From 2-02-FULL-48-14 sp964356195 (GTDB lineage: Bacteria > Patescibacteriota > Gracilibacteria > UBA1369 > 2-02-FULL-48-14): a DNA stretch of 64,000 nucleotides. Location: contig CAYHGP010000002.1 of assembly GCA_964356195.1 (NCBI GenBank), forward strand, positions 46,863 to 110,862. Reading direction: 5' to 3'. The position numbers and the translations under genes are program-made. Shown here piece by piece: positions 1 to 6,743 of the stretch; the first letter of the stretch is position 1; every line of letters begins with the position of its first letter. The notes below the pieces were generated by a model that searched no databases, was not told the origin of the DNA, and saw only the letters and a program-made list of their open reading frames with translations.

Positions 1-300
1 AGAATAAGCAATCTAAAAGCTTCCCCGAACCAGAAAGCAAAATCCGGTTCGAGCAGGGGTCAGAATAAGTTGAAGTGTCCATCCCTTCGACCTAATAAAG
101 GGGCAGACTCGTAAGTAAGGGAGTAATAATTTCTGTTTTTCCGGGTTTTCAAGGAGCGAATGGGACTAGGGCTCGTAAGTGAATTGAGGAGACTCGGCTT
201 TGTCGACATTATTCTCGTGCTGTCTATTCTAACGAGGACAGCGGACAAGTTGTTGCACTTAATACGTTGACAATGGACAGGTTTTTATTTGTAAGCTTTG
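1..300. other. Non-coding stretch before tRNA-Glu
   Basis: I see no convincing gene here. A 62-codon open frame on the minus strand has no recognisable composition or start signal. Two loosely similar segments share CTCGTAAGT (near 108 and 173). The stretch belongs to an AT-rich intergenic zone that continues past the tRNA to dnaJ. Confidence 0.5.
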
Positions 301-336
301 CTCGCCTGTGGCGAGTTTGCGCTGGGCTGCGCCCAG
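301..336 (-). repeat. Two 15-nt triloop hairpins 3' of tRNA-Glu
   Basis: Two perfect 6-bp stems with three-base loops lie just downstream of the tRNA-Glu 3' end: CTCGCC-TGT-GGCGAG (301-315) and CTGGGC-TGC-GCCCAG (322-336), as written on the plus strand. There is no clear U-run after them in the tRNA direction, so they may serve 3'-end processing rather than classical termination. Similar mini-hairpins flank the other three tRNA genes in the window. Confidence 0.5.
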
Positions 337-339
337 TAA

Positions 340-414
340 TGGTAGTCCCAAGGGGAATTGAACCCCTGTTTCCGGAATGAGAATCCAGTGTCCTAACCCC
401 TAGACGATGGGACC
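340..414 (-). tRNA. tRNA-Glu (anticodon CTC)
   Basis: The reverse complement folds as a complete cloverleaf of 75 nt. The 7-bp acceptor stem starts GGTCCCA (first pair G-T wobble). The anticodon stem CTGGA/TCCGG encloses the loop TTCTCAT, giving anticodon CTC for the GAG codon. The T-arm contains GTTCAATTC. The 3' CCA is genomically encoded at 340-342. Confidence 0.93.
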
Positions 415-924
415 GATTTTGAAACAACTTTGGACAGTTTACTCAGCTCTGTCTATTCGTTCAAGTTTTTGTGGACAAAATAGACATCGGCTTTGCGGAC
501 CACCGTGGACTATACACTCGCCTCCTTATTAGTGCCTAGTAAAAATTGCGAACCCTTAGAGATGGAATTCGTTTACGCCAAGCCAGATTTAATTGCTTTG
601 ACAAACCAAAGCTTGTTCTGTGATCTATGTTTTTTGAGTCATTTGGCGTGATTTTGTGTCCATTCGGGTAGTCGGCGACTAGTCAGCGATTTTTGATTTT
701 TACAGGTTAGAAACTGAGCTATCGCCCGAACGAGGACCGTGCGAGAAATACCTTATAAGTCTCTTTTGGCCAAGCTTCACTTCGACTGGCCAAGCTAAGC
801 TTTTTGGCTTGCCTTAGACACTTTTTAGCCTATGAATGGGACTCTGTATCTTTTTATTGCGGTTTTTATTAAATGTTGTACTTTACGTATTGCTTTCGTG
901 CCAGTTTCCAATAAAGTAGGAGCT
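415..924. other. Long intergenic region upstream of dnaJ
   Basis: There are 510 bases without a credible gene. It holds an isolated copy of the GACTAGTC repeat (677-686, GACTAGTCAG) and a CTATACACTCGCC string near 511 that resembles the second repeat of the cluster at 2954-3222. Near 767-800 the decamer TGGCCAAGCT occurs twice. I see no CIRCE element (TTAGCACTC-N9-GAGTGCTAA), so HrcA control of dnaJ is not supported. A weak promoter, TTGCTT-N16-TAAAGT, lies just before the dnaJ start. Confidence 0.5.
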
Positions 925-2046
925 ATGAACGATTTTTACTCAACTTTAGGTCTTGAAAAAACCGCCAACGACGCCGATATCAAGCGTGCGTACCGAAAAA
1001 AGGCTCAGGAGTATCACCCTGATAAAAATCCGGGCAATGCGGAATCTGAAAAGAAATTTAAGGCCGTGCAGGAAGCCTACGAAGTGCTTTCCGATCAACA
1101 GAAGCGTTCCCAGTATGATCAGTTTGGGTCCGCGGGTAGCGGGGCGGGCGGCGGCTACTATCAACAAAGTGCGCAGGGCTTTGACCCCAACCAGTTTGGG
1201 GGCTTTGCGGATATCTTTGAAAGCTTCTTTGGTCAGGGCGGCGGATTCGGAGGAGGAACAGGTCGTTCAAAGAAGAAAGGCCCCACTCCGGGGAAAGACA
1301 TTGAGACTGAAATTCAAATTAAGTTCGAAGAAGCGGTGTTTGGGGTGAGCAAGCATTTGGAAATCACTAAGCCCGAAGTGTGTGAACATTGTAAGGGGGC
1401 GGGCAATGAACCGGGAACTTCGGTGAAAAGCTGCGGACAATGCAATGGACAGGGCCAGGTACGCAGCACAAGACAGACCATTTTAGGCGCGATCAGCAGT
1501 GTACATTTGTGTCCACAGTGTCAAGGTCGCGGCGAGATTCCAGATCAAATATGTACAAAGTGCAATGGACAGACCCGCGTGAAGACCACTCAGGAAGTCA
1601 GCGTGCAAATTCCGAAGGGGATTGAGGACGGAACCACGGTGAAATTAAAAGGGAAAGGAGCTGCCGGAACTTTTGGCGGAGCGCATGGGGATTTGTATCT
1701 CCATATTAGTGTGGCGCCGCATCCCAAGTTTTCCCGTGAAGAACGAACTATTTTTTCCACAGAGGCTATCCCTTTGGTCCAGGCTGTTATGGGCGCGACT
1801 ATTAAGGTGGATACCATTCATGGGAAGGAGTCGCTGAAAATCCCTGCCGGAACTCAAGATGGGACCGAGCTTACTTTGAAAGGAAAAGGCTCCCCTTCTT
1901 TGAGGTCGGACACTTTGGGAGATCATAAGGTTACTATTCACGTGAAAATTCCCGAGAAGTTGAGCCGAAAGGAGCGGGAACTCTATGAACAGCTGGCTAA
2001 AGAAGCCGGCGTGGAGGTGAACAAGGGCGGGTTTGGATTGTTTTAG
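925..2046 (+). CDS. dnaJ: Chaperone DnaJ (Hsp40)
   Basis: Co-chaperone that stimulates DnaK ATP hydrolysis and delivers unfolded clients in the cytoplasm. Visible domains in the 373-residue product are a J-domain (residues 1-70, HPD at 31-33), a Gly/Phe-rich linker, four zinc-finger repeats of CxxCxGxG type (the last degenerate, CTKCNGQT) and the two C-terminal substrate-binding barrels. The frame stays open 31 codons upstream to 832, but the product there is unlike any DnaJ and the ATG at 925 follows AGGAG at a good distance. No dnaK or grpE is adjacent, which is unusual for dnaJ. Length is normal for the family. Confidence 0.96.
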   Translation: MNDFYSTLGLEKTANDADIKRAYRKKAQEYHPDKNPGNAESEKKFKAVQEAYEVLSDQQKRSQYDQFGSAGSGAGGGYYQQSAQGFDPNQFGGFADIFESFFGQGGGFGGGTGRSKKKGPTPGKDIETEIQIKFEEAVFGVSKHLEITKPEVCEHCKGAGNEPGTSVKSCGQCNGQGQVRSTRQTILGAISSVHLCPQCQGRGEIPDQICTKCNGQTRVKTTQEVSVQIPKGIEDGTTVKLKGKGAAGTFGGAHGDLYLHISVAPHPKFSREERTIFSTEAIPLVQAVMGATIKVDTIHGKESLKIPAGTQDGTELTLKGKGSPSLRSDTLGDHKVTIHVKIPEKLSRKERELYEQLAKEAGVEVNKGGFGLF

Positions 2047-2160
2047 TTATGCACAGAGAAGGTGTCGAGTTTTGTGGAAAAGTTTTAAGTGAATTTTACA
2101 GGTTGCATCAGGTGGCGCAATCGCCAGTGAAAGTGTGTCGATGTATGTTTATAAGTTTCG

Positions 2161-2187
2161 CAAAACTAAAACTCGGCTTGCGCCGAG
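2161..2187 (-). terminator. Terminator of tRNA-Lys
   Basis: On the minus strand, a CTCGGC/GCCGAG stem with a four-base loop directly follows the tRNA-Lys CCA end and is followed by TTTTAGTTTTG. This is a plausible Rho-independent terminator. Confidence 0.6.
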
Positions 2188-2191
2188 CGAG

Positions 2192-2267
2192 TGGTGGGTC
2201 AGCCGGGACTTGAACCCGGGACCATTAGCTTAAAAGGCTATTGCTCTACCAACTGAGCTACTGACCC
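2192..2267 (-). tRNA. tRNA-Lys (anticodon TTT)
   Basis: The 76-nt reverse complement has a GGGTCAG/CTGACCC acceptor stem, a D-arm AGCTCAGTTGGTAGAGC, the anticodon loop CTTTTAA (anticodon TTT) and a T-loop GTTCAAGTC. The 3' CCA is encoded at 2192-2194. Upstream, GTGGG and CCCAC could form a weak leader hairpin. Confidence 0.94.
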
Positions 2268-2328
2268 ACTTGTGTGGGCATGAAGAACCCACGGGCGTAT
2301 TTTATGGATGAAGGCTCCTGTGCGCAAG

Positions 2329-2880
2329 CTATTCTTCAGACCGTTGAAAGAAACTGAGAAGAACCAGTCCTACAACAGGGAGTGCAAACCAAACATTATA
2401 GTTGTCCACAATGGCTTTCACGAATTCAGATTCTTGATACAAATTGGTGGCGAAGGTGGCTTGCGTGTTTCCGAGAACGAAAGAACCTCCCGTTAAGTAG
2501 ACCAAAAGTGTACTCACCATGAGTCCCGCGTTGAGAAACCCAAAACTTAAGTTTGCCAGAATGCGAGTGACAACGGATCTCTCCGGAAGAATATCCACCT
2601 GAAAGCCTCCTTTTATAGAGAGCAGCACGACGACGAGAACAAAGGTAAAGATTTTTATCATCACCATGGCCTGCTCCCCCATTGCACCTTGAAGAGTTGG
2701 AGCGGCCGGAAGAAGGTAGACCTGAATAAGATTTCCAATACCATCCGCCGTGAGGATGGCCATGTAAGAAGAGATGATGACCTTGAGCGTTTGATTGCGC
2801 CCAATTATAAAACTGTAGGCAATAACTACCGCGAAGAAGACGAGGATGAAGAGGTCCCAGGAAAGGCGAATGTTTTCCAT
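2329..2880 (-). CDS. Polytopic membrane protein of unknown function
   Basis: A 183-residue, strongly hydrophobic protein with about five predicted membrane segments (near residues 8-26, 30-50, 72-92, 108-132 and 160-180) and few charged residues between them. Small size and helix layout are loosely like CvpA-type proteins, but no diagnostic motif is visible and I do not assign a family. It starts about 70 bases from the repeat cluster at 2954 and runs divergently from the helix-turn-helix gene, so the cluster could control both. Confidence 0.72.
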   Translation of the reverse strand: MENIRLSWDLFILVFFAVVIAYSFIIGRNQTLKVIISSYMAILTADGIGNLIQVYLLPAAPTLQGAMGEQAMVMIKIFTFVLVVVLLSIKGGFQVDILPERSVVTRILANLSFGFLNAGLMVSTLLVYLTGGSFVLGNTQATFATNLYQESEFVKAIVDNYNVWFALPVVGLVLLSFFQRSEE

Positions 2881-2953
2881 GGCGCTGGCAATTAAACTAG
2901 CGAAAGTTTAGCAAAAACCGTGGGTAAAACAAAGTTCATCTTAATTTTTTATG

Positions 2954-3222
2954 TGGATAGGCGTTGTATAGGCGATGACTAGTCGGTGTATAGGCGGAGT
3001 TCATGAGCTGCCGTGTCAACTAGTCAGATTTGAAGTTTTGACTAGTCGGAAAGTTTTGCACAAATAAACTGTAAAGTTGAGTTTTGTATAGGCGCCGACT
3101 AGTCGGAATTTGGGGTTTTGACTAGTCGGAATGTCGACTATACAATGTTGTCTAATTCGCCTAGACAGTTGACTAGTCGGATTTGATTTTTCCTTTACAA
3201 CAAGCCATCTTTCGCCTATACA
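2954..3222. repeat. Cluster of two interleaved short repeats
   Basis: Two motifs alternate in this non-coding stretch. Motif A, GACTAGTC followed by GG or AG, starts at 2977, 3018 (AACTAGTCAG), 3040, 3097, 3120 and 3171; its 8-bp core is a palindrome. Motif B is TGTATAGGCG, direct at 2954 (TGGATAGGCG), 2965, 2987 and 3085 and inverted (CGCCTATACA) at 3158 (one mismatch) and 3213. Two A pairs are spaced 22-23 bp, about two helical turns. The last B copy overlaps the -10 box of the downstream gene. A 22-bp block at 3146-3167 recurs with one mismatch inside that gene (3441-3462). The arrangement resembles an iteron, operator or centromere array. Confidence 0.85.
3194..3222 (+). promoter_or_regulatory. 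Promoter of the helix-turn-helix gene
   Basis: TTTACA (3194-3199) and TATACA (3217-3222) are separated by exactly 17 bases, and the ATG follows 22 bases later. The -10 box is part of an inverted motif B copy (CGCCTATACA), and a motif A copy (3171-3180) sits just upstream of the -35. Binding to either repeat could therefore block or assist transcription, which suggests autoregulation. Confidence 0.55.
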
Positions 3223-3244
3223 CTTGTGATAAGGCGACACAACT

Positions 3245-3757
3245 ATGAGTCAGCAGGATTTTCTCACATTGGAAGAGGCGGCCAAGGCACTTAAGAAATC
3301 GGTGCAGACTTTGCGTAGGATGATTAAACGCGGGGAAATGCCTGCACAACGGGTCAGAACGCCCCAAGGATTCAACTATGTGATTCGAAAAGATGACGTT
3401 ATTGTGGAGGAAACTCCTGTGCCGGAGCCTGCCAAAGAAGTGTTGTCTAATTCGCCTATACAAACTGAGGTTTTAGCGCAGCAGCAAGAGGCTGTTCAAG
3501 TGTTGACTAGTCAAAAGCAAATTCCGACTAGTCAGAGTGAGTTGATGCCGCTTTTGGAAAACGTTTTTTACACCATTGACAGAAATCTGTCCGCTGACGG
3601 AAGTAGGTCAGCGCCGCTGCTCAAAGTCATTGAGCTTCAGCATAAAGAAAAAATGATGCTCATCCGTATCTTGGAAAAAATGCAAATGGAGCTGAATCAA
3701 AGATCGGAGAAACCGCGTTCTTTTTTGGACCGAATGGCGGATTGGTTCTTTGAATAA
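3245..3757 (+). CDS. Helix-turn-helix (MerR/excisionase-like) DNA-binding protein
   Basis: 170 residues. Residues 5-55 form a winged HTH of the excisionase/MerR type (LTLEEAAKALKKS, then TLRRMIKRGEMPAQR and a wing). A Pro/Gln/Ser-rich linker (about 58-105) follows, then a charged helical segment likely to be a coiled coil (about 118-155), and an amphipathic end FLDRMADWFFE. The linker codons contain two copies of motif A (3505, 3526) and one of motif B (3453) from the upstream array. HTH, coiled coil and amphipathic tail recall the build of chromosome-anchoring proteins such as Bacillus RacA; that is inference. A plain autoregulated repressor is the simpler alternative. Confidence 0.8.
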   Translation: MSQQDFLTLEEAAKALKKSVQTLRRMIKRGEMPAQRVRTPQGFNYVIRKDDVIVEETPVPEPAKEVLSNSPIQTEVLAQQQEAVQVLTSQKQIPTSQSELMPLLENVFYTIDRNLSADGSRSAPLLKVIELQHKEKMMLIRILEKMQMELNQRSEKPRSFLDRMADWFFE

Positions 3758-3822
3758 GCATTTGGGCTTGCGGCGCTTGGGGCTCAGCCTTAGACTTTCA
3801 TCGCTTTTTAGCTGCGGCCCGC

Positions 3823-5352
3823 ATGAAACTTTACGACAACACCTGGGGATTTTCGGTGGAACACAGCAATCCTTTCCGTTTGTTCCCCCTGCTTCAAGAG
3901 TTGGCACGCGAGGGGAATAAACCGGATGAGATTATTGACCTGTCGCGAGGAGATCCGGGCTATGGTTACGCGCCTTCCGTGCGTGGTCGAGATTTTTCTT
4001 CATTCCTTTTGTTTTTAGACACGAAACTCAACAATACGCATCGACTGTTCGCTGCATCGAAAAAAGAAGAGGAGAGCCAAATTCTGGAAGAAATTGGTGT
4101 TTATGCCCGCAGCGCCTATGTGCCGGCACTCGCCACGCGCTATTTGAACGATTTGAGTGAGTTTATAAAACGTTGCATTCAAATTGCGGGGGAAGAAGGT
4201 GAAGTAATGAGCCCTTACGACGTGCTTTACGAAATTTTCAAATATTCCACCATCAGCGGCGGAACTTACCACAGTCCTTTGGGGGAGCTTTTGGTGAGAC
4301 GCATTGTTGCTTGGGAACATCGGAAGACTATTCAGACTCCACTGAGTTCGGATGACGTTATTATTACAAGCGGAGCCACGCACGCAATCGGGACGGTGTT
4401 CAAATTGCTTGGACAAGAAGGCCTCCAATTTTTGGCGCACGGCGACAAAGTGCTGGTGACCTCGCCGGTGTACAGTCCTTATTTTCACATTTTGAACAAC
4501 CGCGGACTGCAGACCGTTAGTATTTCGATGGATGCGACGACCGGAAAAATTGATCCGGAAAGCATGGAGATGCTGAAAACTTTGACGGGTGTGAAGGTGG
4601 TTTTGATTATTGACCCCAACAACCCCACCGGCTTCCCTCTTGATGAGGAAACTTTGGCGACATTGGCGAATTTTGCGCGTGAACAGGATGCGATTGTGAT
4701 TTCGGATGAGGTTTACAGTTCGTTTTTTGATGATTCCAAGTCCATTGTGGATTTGTGCCCCGAACGTACCCTGCGCATTCAGGCCCGCTCTAAAATCGAA
4801 AGGAGTACCGGCTTGCGTTTTGGAGATATTTTGATCACCAAAGAGACCAATGCCTACCTCACGGAACAACTCTTAAAAGGCCTGCTTCCCGAAGATCAAG
4901 ATTTTAAACGCGCGTTTTTGATGGCCAAGGGTCCTGGTGGTGTTCACGGGGAATTTTTCCACACGACTTTTGTGAGCGGCTTCGATCAATACTTAGGGGC
5001 GGCGCATATTCTTTTGGGCGGAGACGAGCGTCAAAAATATAAAGACTGGCTTCGAAAAAATCGTGATATTTACTGTCAGACCATGGGCCTGCCTCATCAA
5101 GGAAATATGTATTATGTACTCTTTGATATGGATGAGGTGCCGGGTTGCCGTGTGCAAAGTTTGCCGCCCGAACAAAAAATCTACGATTTGGCCAAGTTGG
5201 GCGTGGTGTATTTGCCGGCCAACTTATTTTATTCTGAAGCGGATCGTGCAAAGAAACCCAGGACTTCCATGATTCGGGCTTCCCTGGCGAACGCCACGCC
5301 GGAGAAAGTGAAGCGCGCGGCGGAACTTACTCGTTACTACTTAACCCACTAG
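3823..5352 (+). CDS. AspD-like class I/II aminotransferase
   Basis: A PLP-dependent enzyme of 509 residues, about 100 longer than ordinary aspartate aminotransferases and close to the AspD (aspartate aminotransferase / beta-decarboxylase) size. Visible features are LSRGDPGYGYAP near residue 45, a substrate-side stretch TSGATHAIGTVF, the PLP-aspartate region DPNNPTG and ISDEVYSSF, the probable Schiff-base lysine in ARSKIERSTGLRFG, and a C-terminal RASLAN as in AspD. It ends 3 bp before glutamate dehydrogenase, so the pair likely acts together: amino group transfer to 2-oxoglutarate followed by oxidative release of ammonia. Whether it transaminates aspartate or decarboxylates it cannot be told from sequence alone. 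Confidence 0.82.
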   Translation: MKLYDNTWGFSVEHSNPFRLFPLLQELAREGNKPDEIIDLSRGDPGYGYAPSVRGRDFSSFLLFLDTKLNNTHRLFAASKKEEESQILEEIGVYARSAYVPALATRYLNDLSEFIKRCIQIAGEEGEVMSPYDVLYEIFKYSTISGGTYHSPLGELLVRRIVAWEHRKTIQTPLSSDDVIITSGATHAIGTVFKLLGQEGLQFLAHGDKVLVTSPVYSPYFHILNNRGLQTVSISMDATTGKIDPESMEMLKTLTGVKVVLIIDPNNPTGFPLDEETLATLANFAREQDAIVISDEVYSSFFDDSKSIVDLCPERTLRIQARSKIERSTGLRFGDILITKETNAYLTEQLLKGLLPEDQDFKRAFLMAKGPGGVHGEFFHTTFVSGFDQYLGAAHILLGGDERQKYKDWLRKNRDIYCQTMGLPHQGNMYYVLFDMDEVPGCRVQSLPPEQKIYDLAKLGVVYLPANLFYSEADRAKKPRTSMIRASLANATPEKVKRAAELTRYYLTH

Positions 5353-5355
5353 ACC

Positions 5356-6603
5356 ATGTCTCTCTTCGAAAATACTCTTCAGCAAATTCGCAGGGCTTCG
5401 GCGCTCATGAACCTGCCCTCCAATGTGGAGGCGGTTTTAAGTCATCCCGAACGCACTATTGAGGTGAGCTTGCCCGTGGTGATGGACGATGGGAAATTAC
5501 GAATTTTCCAGGCTTTCCGTGTGCAGCACAACAGCATCCGTGGCCCTTACAAAGGAGGAATCCGCTACCATCCTCAAGTGGACATGGACGAAGTGAAAGC
5601 ACTGTCTACTTGGATGACCATGAAATGTGCCGTGGTGGGCATCCCTCTTGGAGGCGCTAAAGGAGGAATCGTGATGGATCCCAAGAGTTTGTCTTTGCGT
5701 GAATTAGAGGCGGTGACGCGGGAATATGCGCGAGCTTTGACTCCGTTCATTGGGCCTGAAATGGACGTGCCGGCCCCCGATGTATACACCAACTCTCAAA
5801 TTATGGCGTGGATTGCGGACGAGTATTCTAAAATCAAAGGCCATAATGTTTTGGGCGTGGTGACGGGAAAAGCCATTGAGACCGGCGGATCTTTGGGACG
5901 TGACACCGCGACCAGCCAAGGAGGTGTTTATATTATTGAGGAATATTTGAAATCCATTGGGAAAGAGGCTGCGGGCATGACCGTGGTGGTGCAAGGATTC
6001 GGGAATGCGGGTTCACACGTGGCTCGTTTGCTCGGCGAGCTCGGAATGAAGGTGATTGGAATTTCGGATTCGAAGAGCGCTTTGCATTGTGCGGAAGGTT
6101 TGAATCCGGATGCGGCGATTGCTTGTAAGGCCGAGAAAGGACAAGTGGGAGAATGCACTCCCGTGGGAGCAAAATGCGACATCATTACGAATGAGGATTT
6201 GTTGGCGCTGCCGTGTGACATTTTAGTGCTGTCTGCCCTGGAAAATCAGGTTCGAGTGGACAATGCAGACAAGGTGCAGGCGAAGCTGATTGTGGAGTTG
6301 GCGAACGGTCCGGTGACGCCTGAAGCGGATGAGATTTTGGCTCGAAAAGGCGTGCCTGTGATTCCGGATATTTTGGCGAATGCGGGTGGAGTGACCGTGA
6401 GTTATTTTGAGCTCGTGCAGAACCAAATGAATTATTATTGGTCACTCGAGGAAGTGACGGCCAAGCTCAAGCCCATCATGCAAAATGCGTGGGTTGCTGT
6501 TCATGGCAATGCGGAGAAGTTTAAGTGTACGTACCGCGAGGCGGCGTTTATTACGGCTTTGAAAAAGCTGGAAGCGGCGATTACGATGAGGAGGGGGAAG
6601 TAG
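5356..6603 (+). CDS. gdhA: Glutamate (Glu/Leu/Phe/Val) dehydrogenase
   Basis: Interconverts glutamate and 2-oxoglutarate plus ammonia with NAD(P). The 415-residue length is that of the hexameric bacterial/archaeal family. The substrate site is visible as GPYKGGIRYHP (near 58-68), then MTMKCAVVGIPLGGAKGGI with the catalytic lysine, and PAPDVYTN. The Rossmann domain begins near residue 205 (VVVQGFGNAGSHVA). It starts 3 bp after the aminotransferase gene, so co-transcription and coupled function are likely. No close Shine-Dalgarno is seen in the 3-bp gap. Confidence 0.94.
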   Translation: MSLFENTLQQIRRASALMNLPSNVEAVLSHPERTIEVSLPVVMDDGKLRIFQAFRVQHNSIRGPYKGGIRYHPQVDMDEVKALSTWMTMKCAVVGIPLGGAKGGIVMDPKSLSLRELEAVTREYARALTPFIGPEMDVPAPDVYTNSQIMAWIADEYSKIKGHNVLGVVTGKAIETGGSLGRDTATSQGGVYIIEEYLKSIGKEAAGMTVVVQGFGNAGSHVARLLGELGMKVIGISDSKSALHCAEGLNPDAAIACKAEKGQVGECTPVGAKCDIITNEDLLALPCDILVLSALENQVRVDNADKVQAKLIVELANGPVTPEADEILARKGVPVIPDILANAGGVTVSYFELVQNQMNYYWSLEEVTAKLKPIMQNAWVAVHGNAEKFKCTYREAAFITALKKLEAAITMRRGK

Positions 6604-6618
6604 TTGCAGATATCGCCC

Positions 6619-6635
6619 AATTCACTCATATGAGT
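6619..6635. promoter_or_regulatory. Palindromic site ACTCATATGAGT (copy 1)
   Basis: The 12-bp palindrome ACTCATATGAGT (6624-6635) is preceded by AATTC. The same 17 bases occur at 15698-15714, and the 12-mer again at 30858. This copy lies about 48 bp upstream of the probable -35 of ppdK, a usual position for an activator site. Confidence 0.45.
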
Positions 6636-6682
6636 TTGCGGCACAACATCAGTAAATTCCCGCAAGACTCTCACGACTTCCC

Positions 6683-6710
6683 TTGCGTCAGGCAGCCATT
6701 AATGTAAAAA
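6683..6710 (+). promoter_or_regulatory. Probable ppdK promoter
   Basis: TTGCGT (6683-6688) and TAAAAA (6705-6710) are 16 bp apart, with the ppdK ATG 34 bp further on. The -10 match is moderate. The 140-bp gap after gdhA and the palindromic site inside it support a separate transcription unit. Confidence 0.4.
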
Positions 6711-6743
6711 TTCCGCTACACACACCCAATTCCCCAACTGCCT

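Noticed and set aside
224..427. Open frame on the minus strand overlapping tRNA-Glu
   Set aside because: The product contains SHSGNRGSIPLGTT, the typical read-through of a tRNA sequence; it is the tRNA itself in translation.
832..924. In-frame upstream start for dnaJ
   Set aside because: The 31 extra residues do not belong to any DnaJ, and a good AGGAG plus ATG sits at 925.
415..924. CIRCE/HrcA control of dnaJ
   Set aside because: No TTAGCACTC-N9-GAGTGCTAA or close relative is present.
2951..2961. DnaA-box-like TGTGGATAG within the repeat cluster, suggesting oriC
   Set aside because: There is one mismatch to TTATCCACA and only one copy; no dnaA/dnaN genes nearby. Not enough for an origin call.
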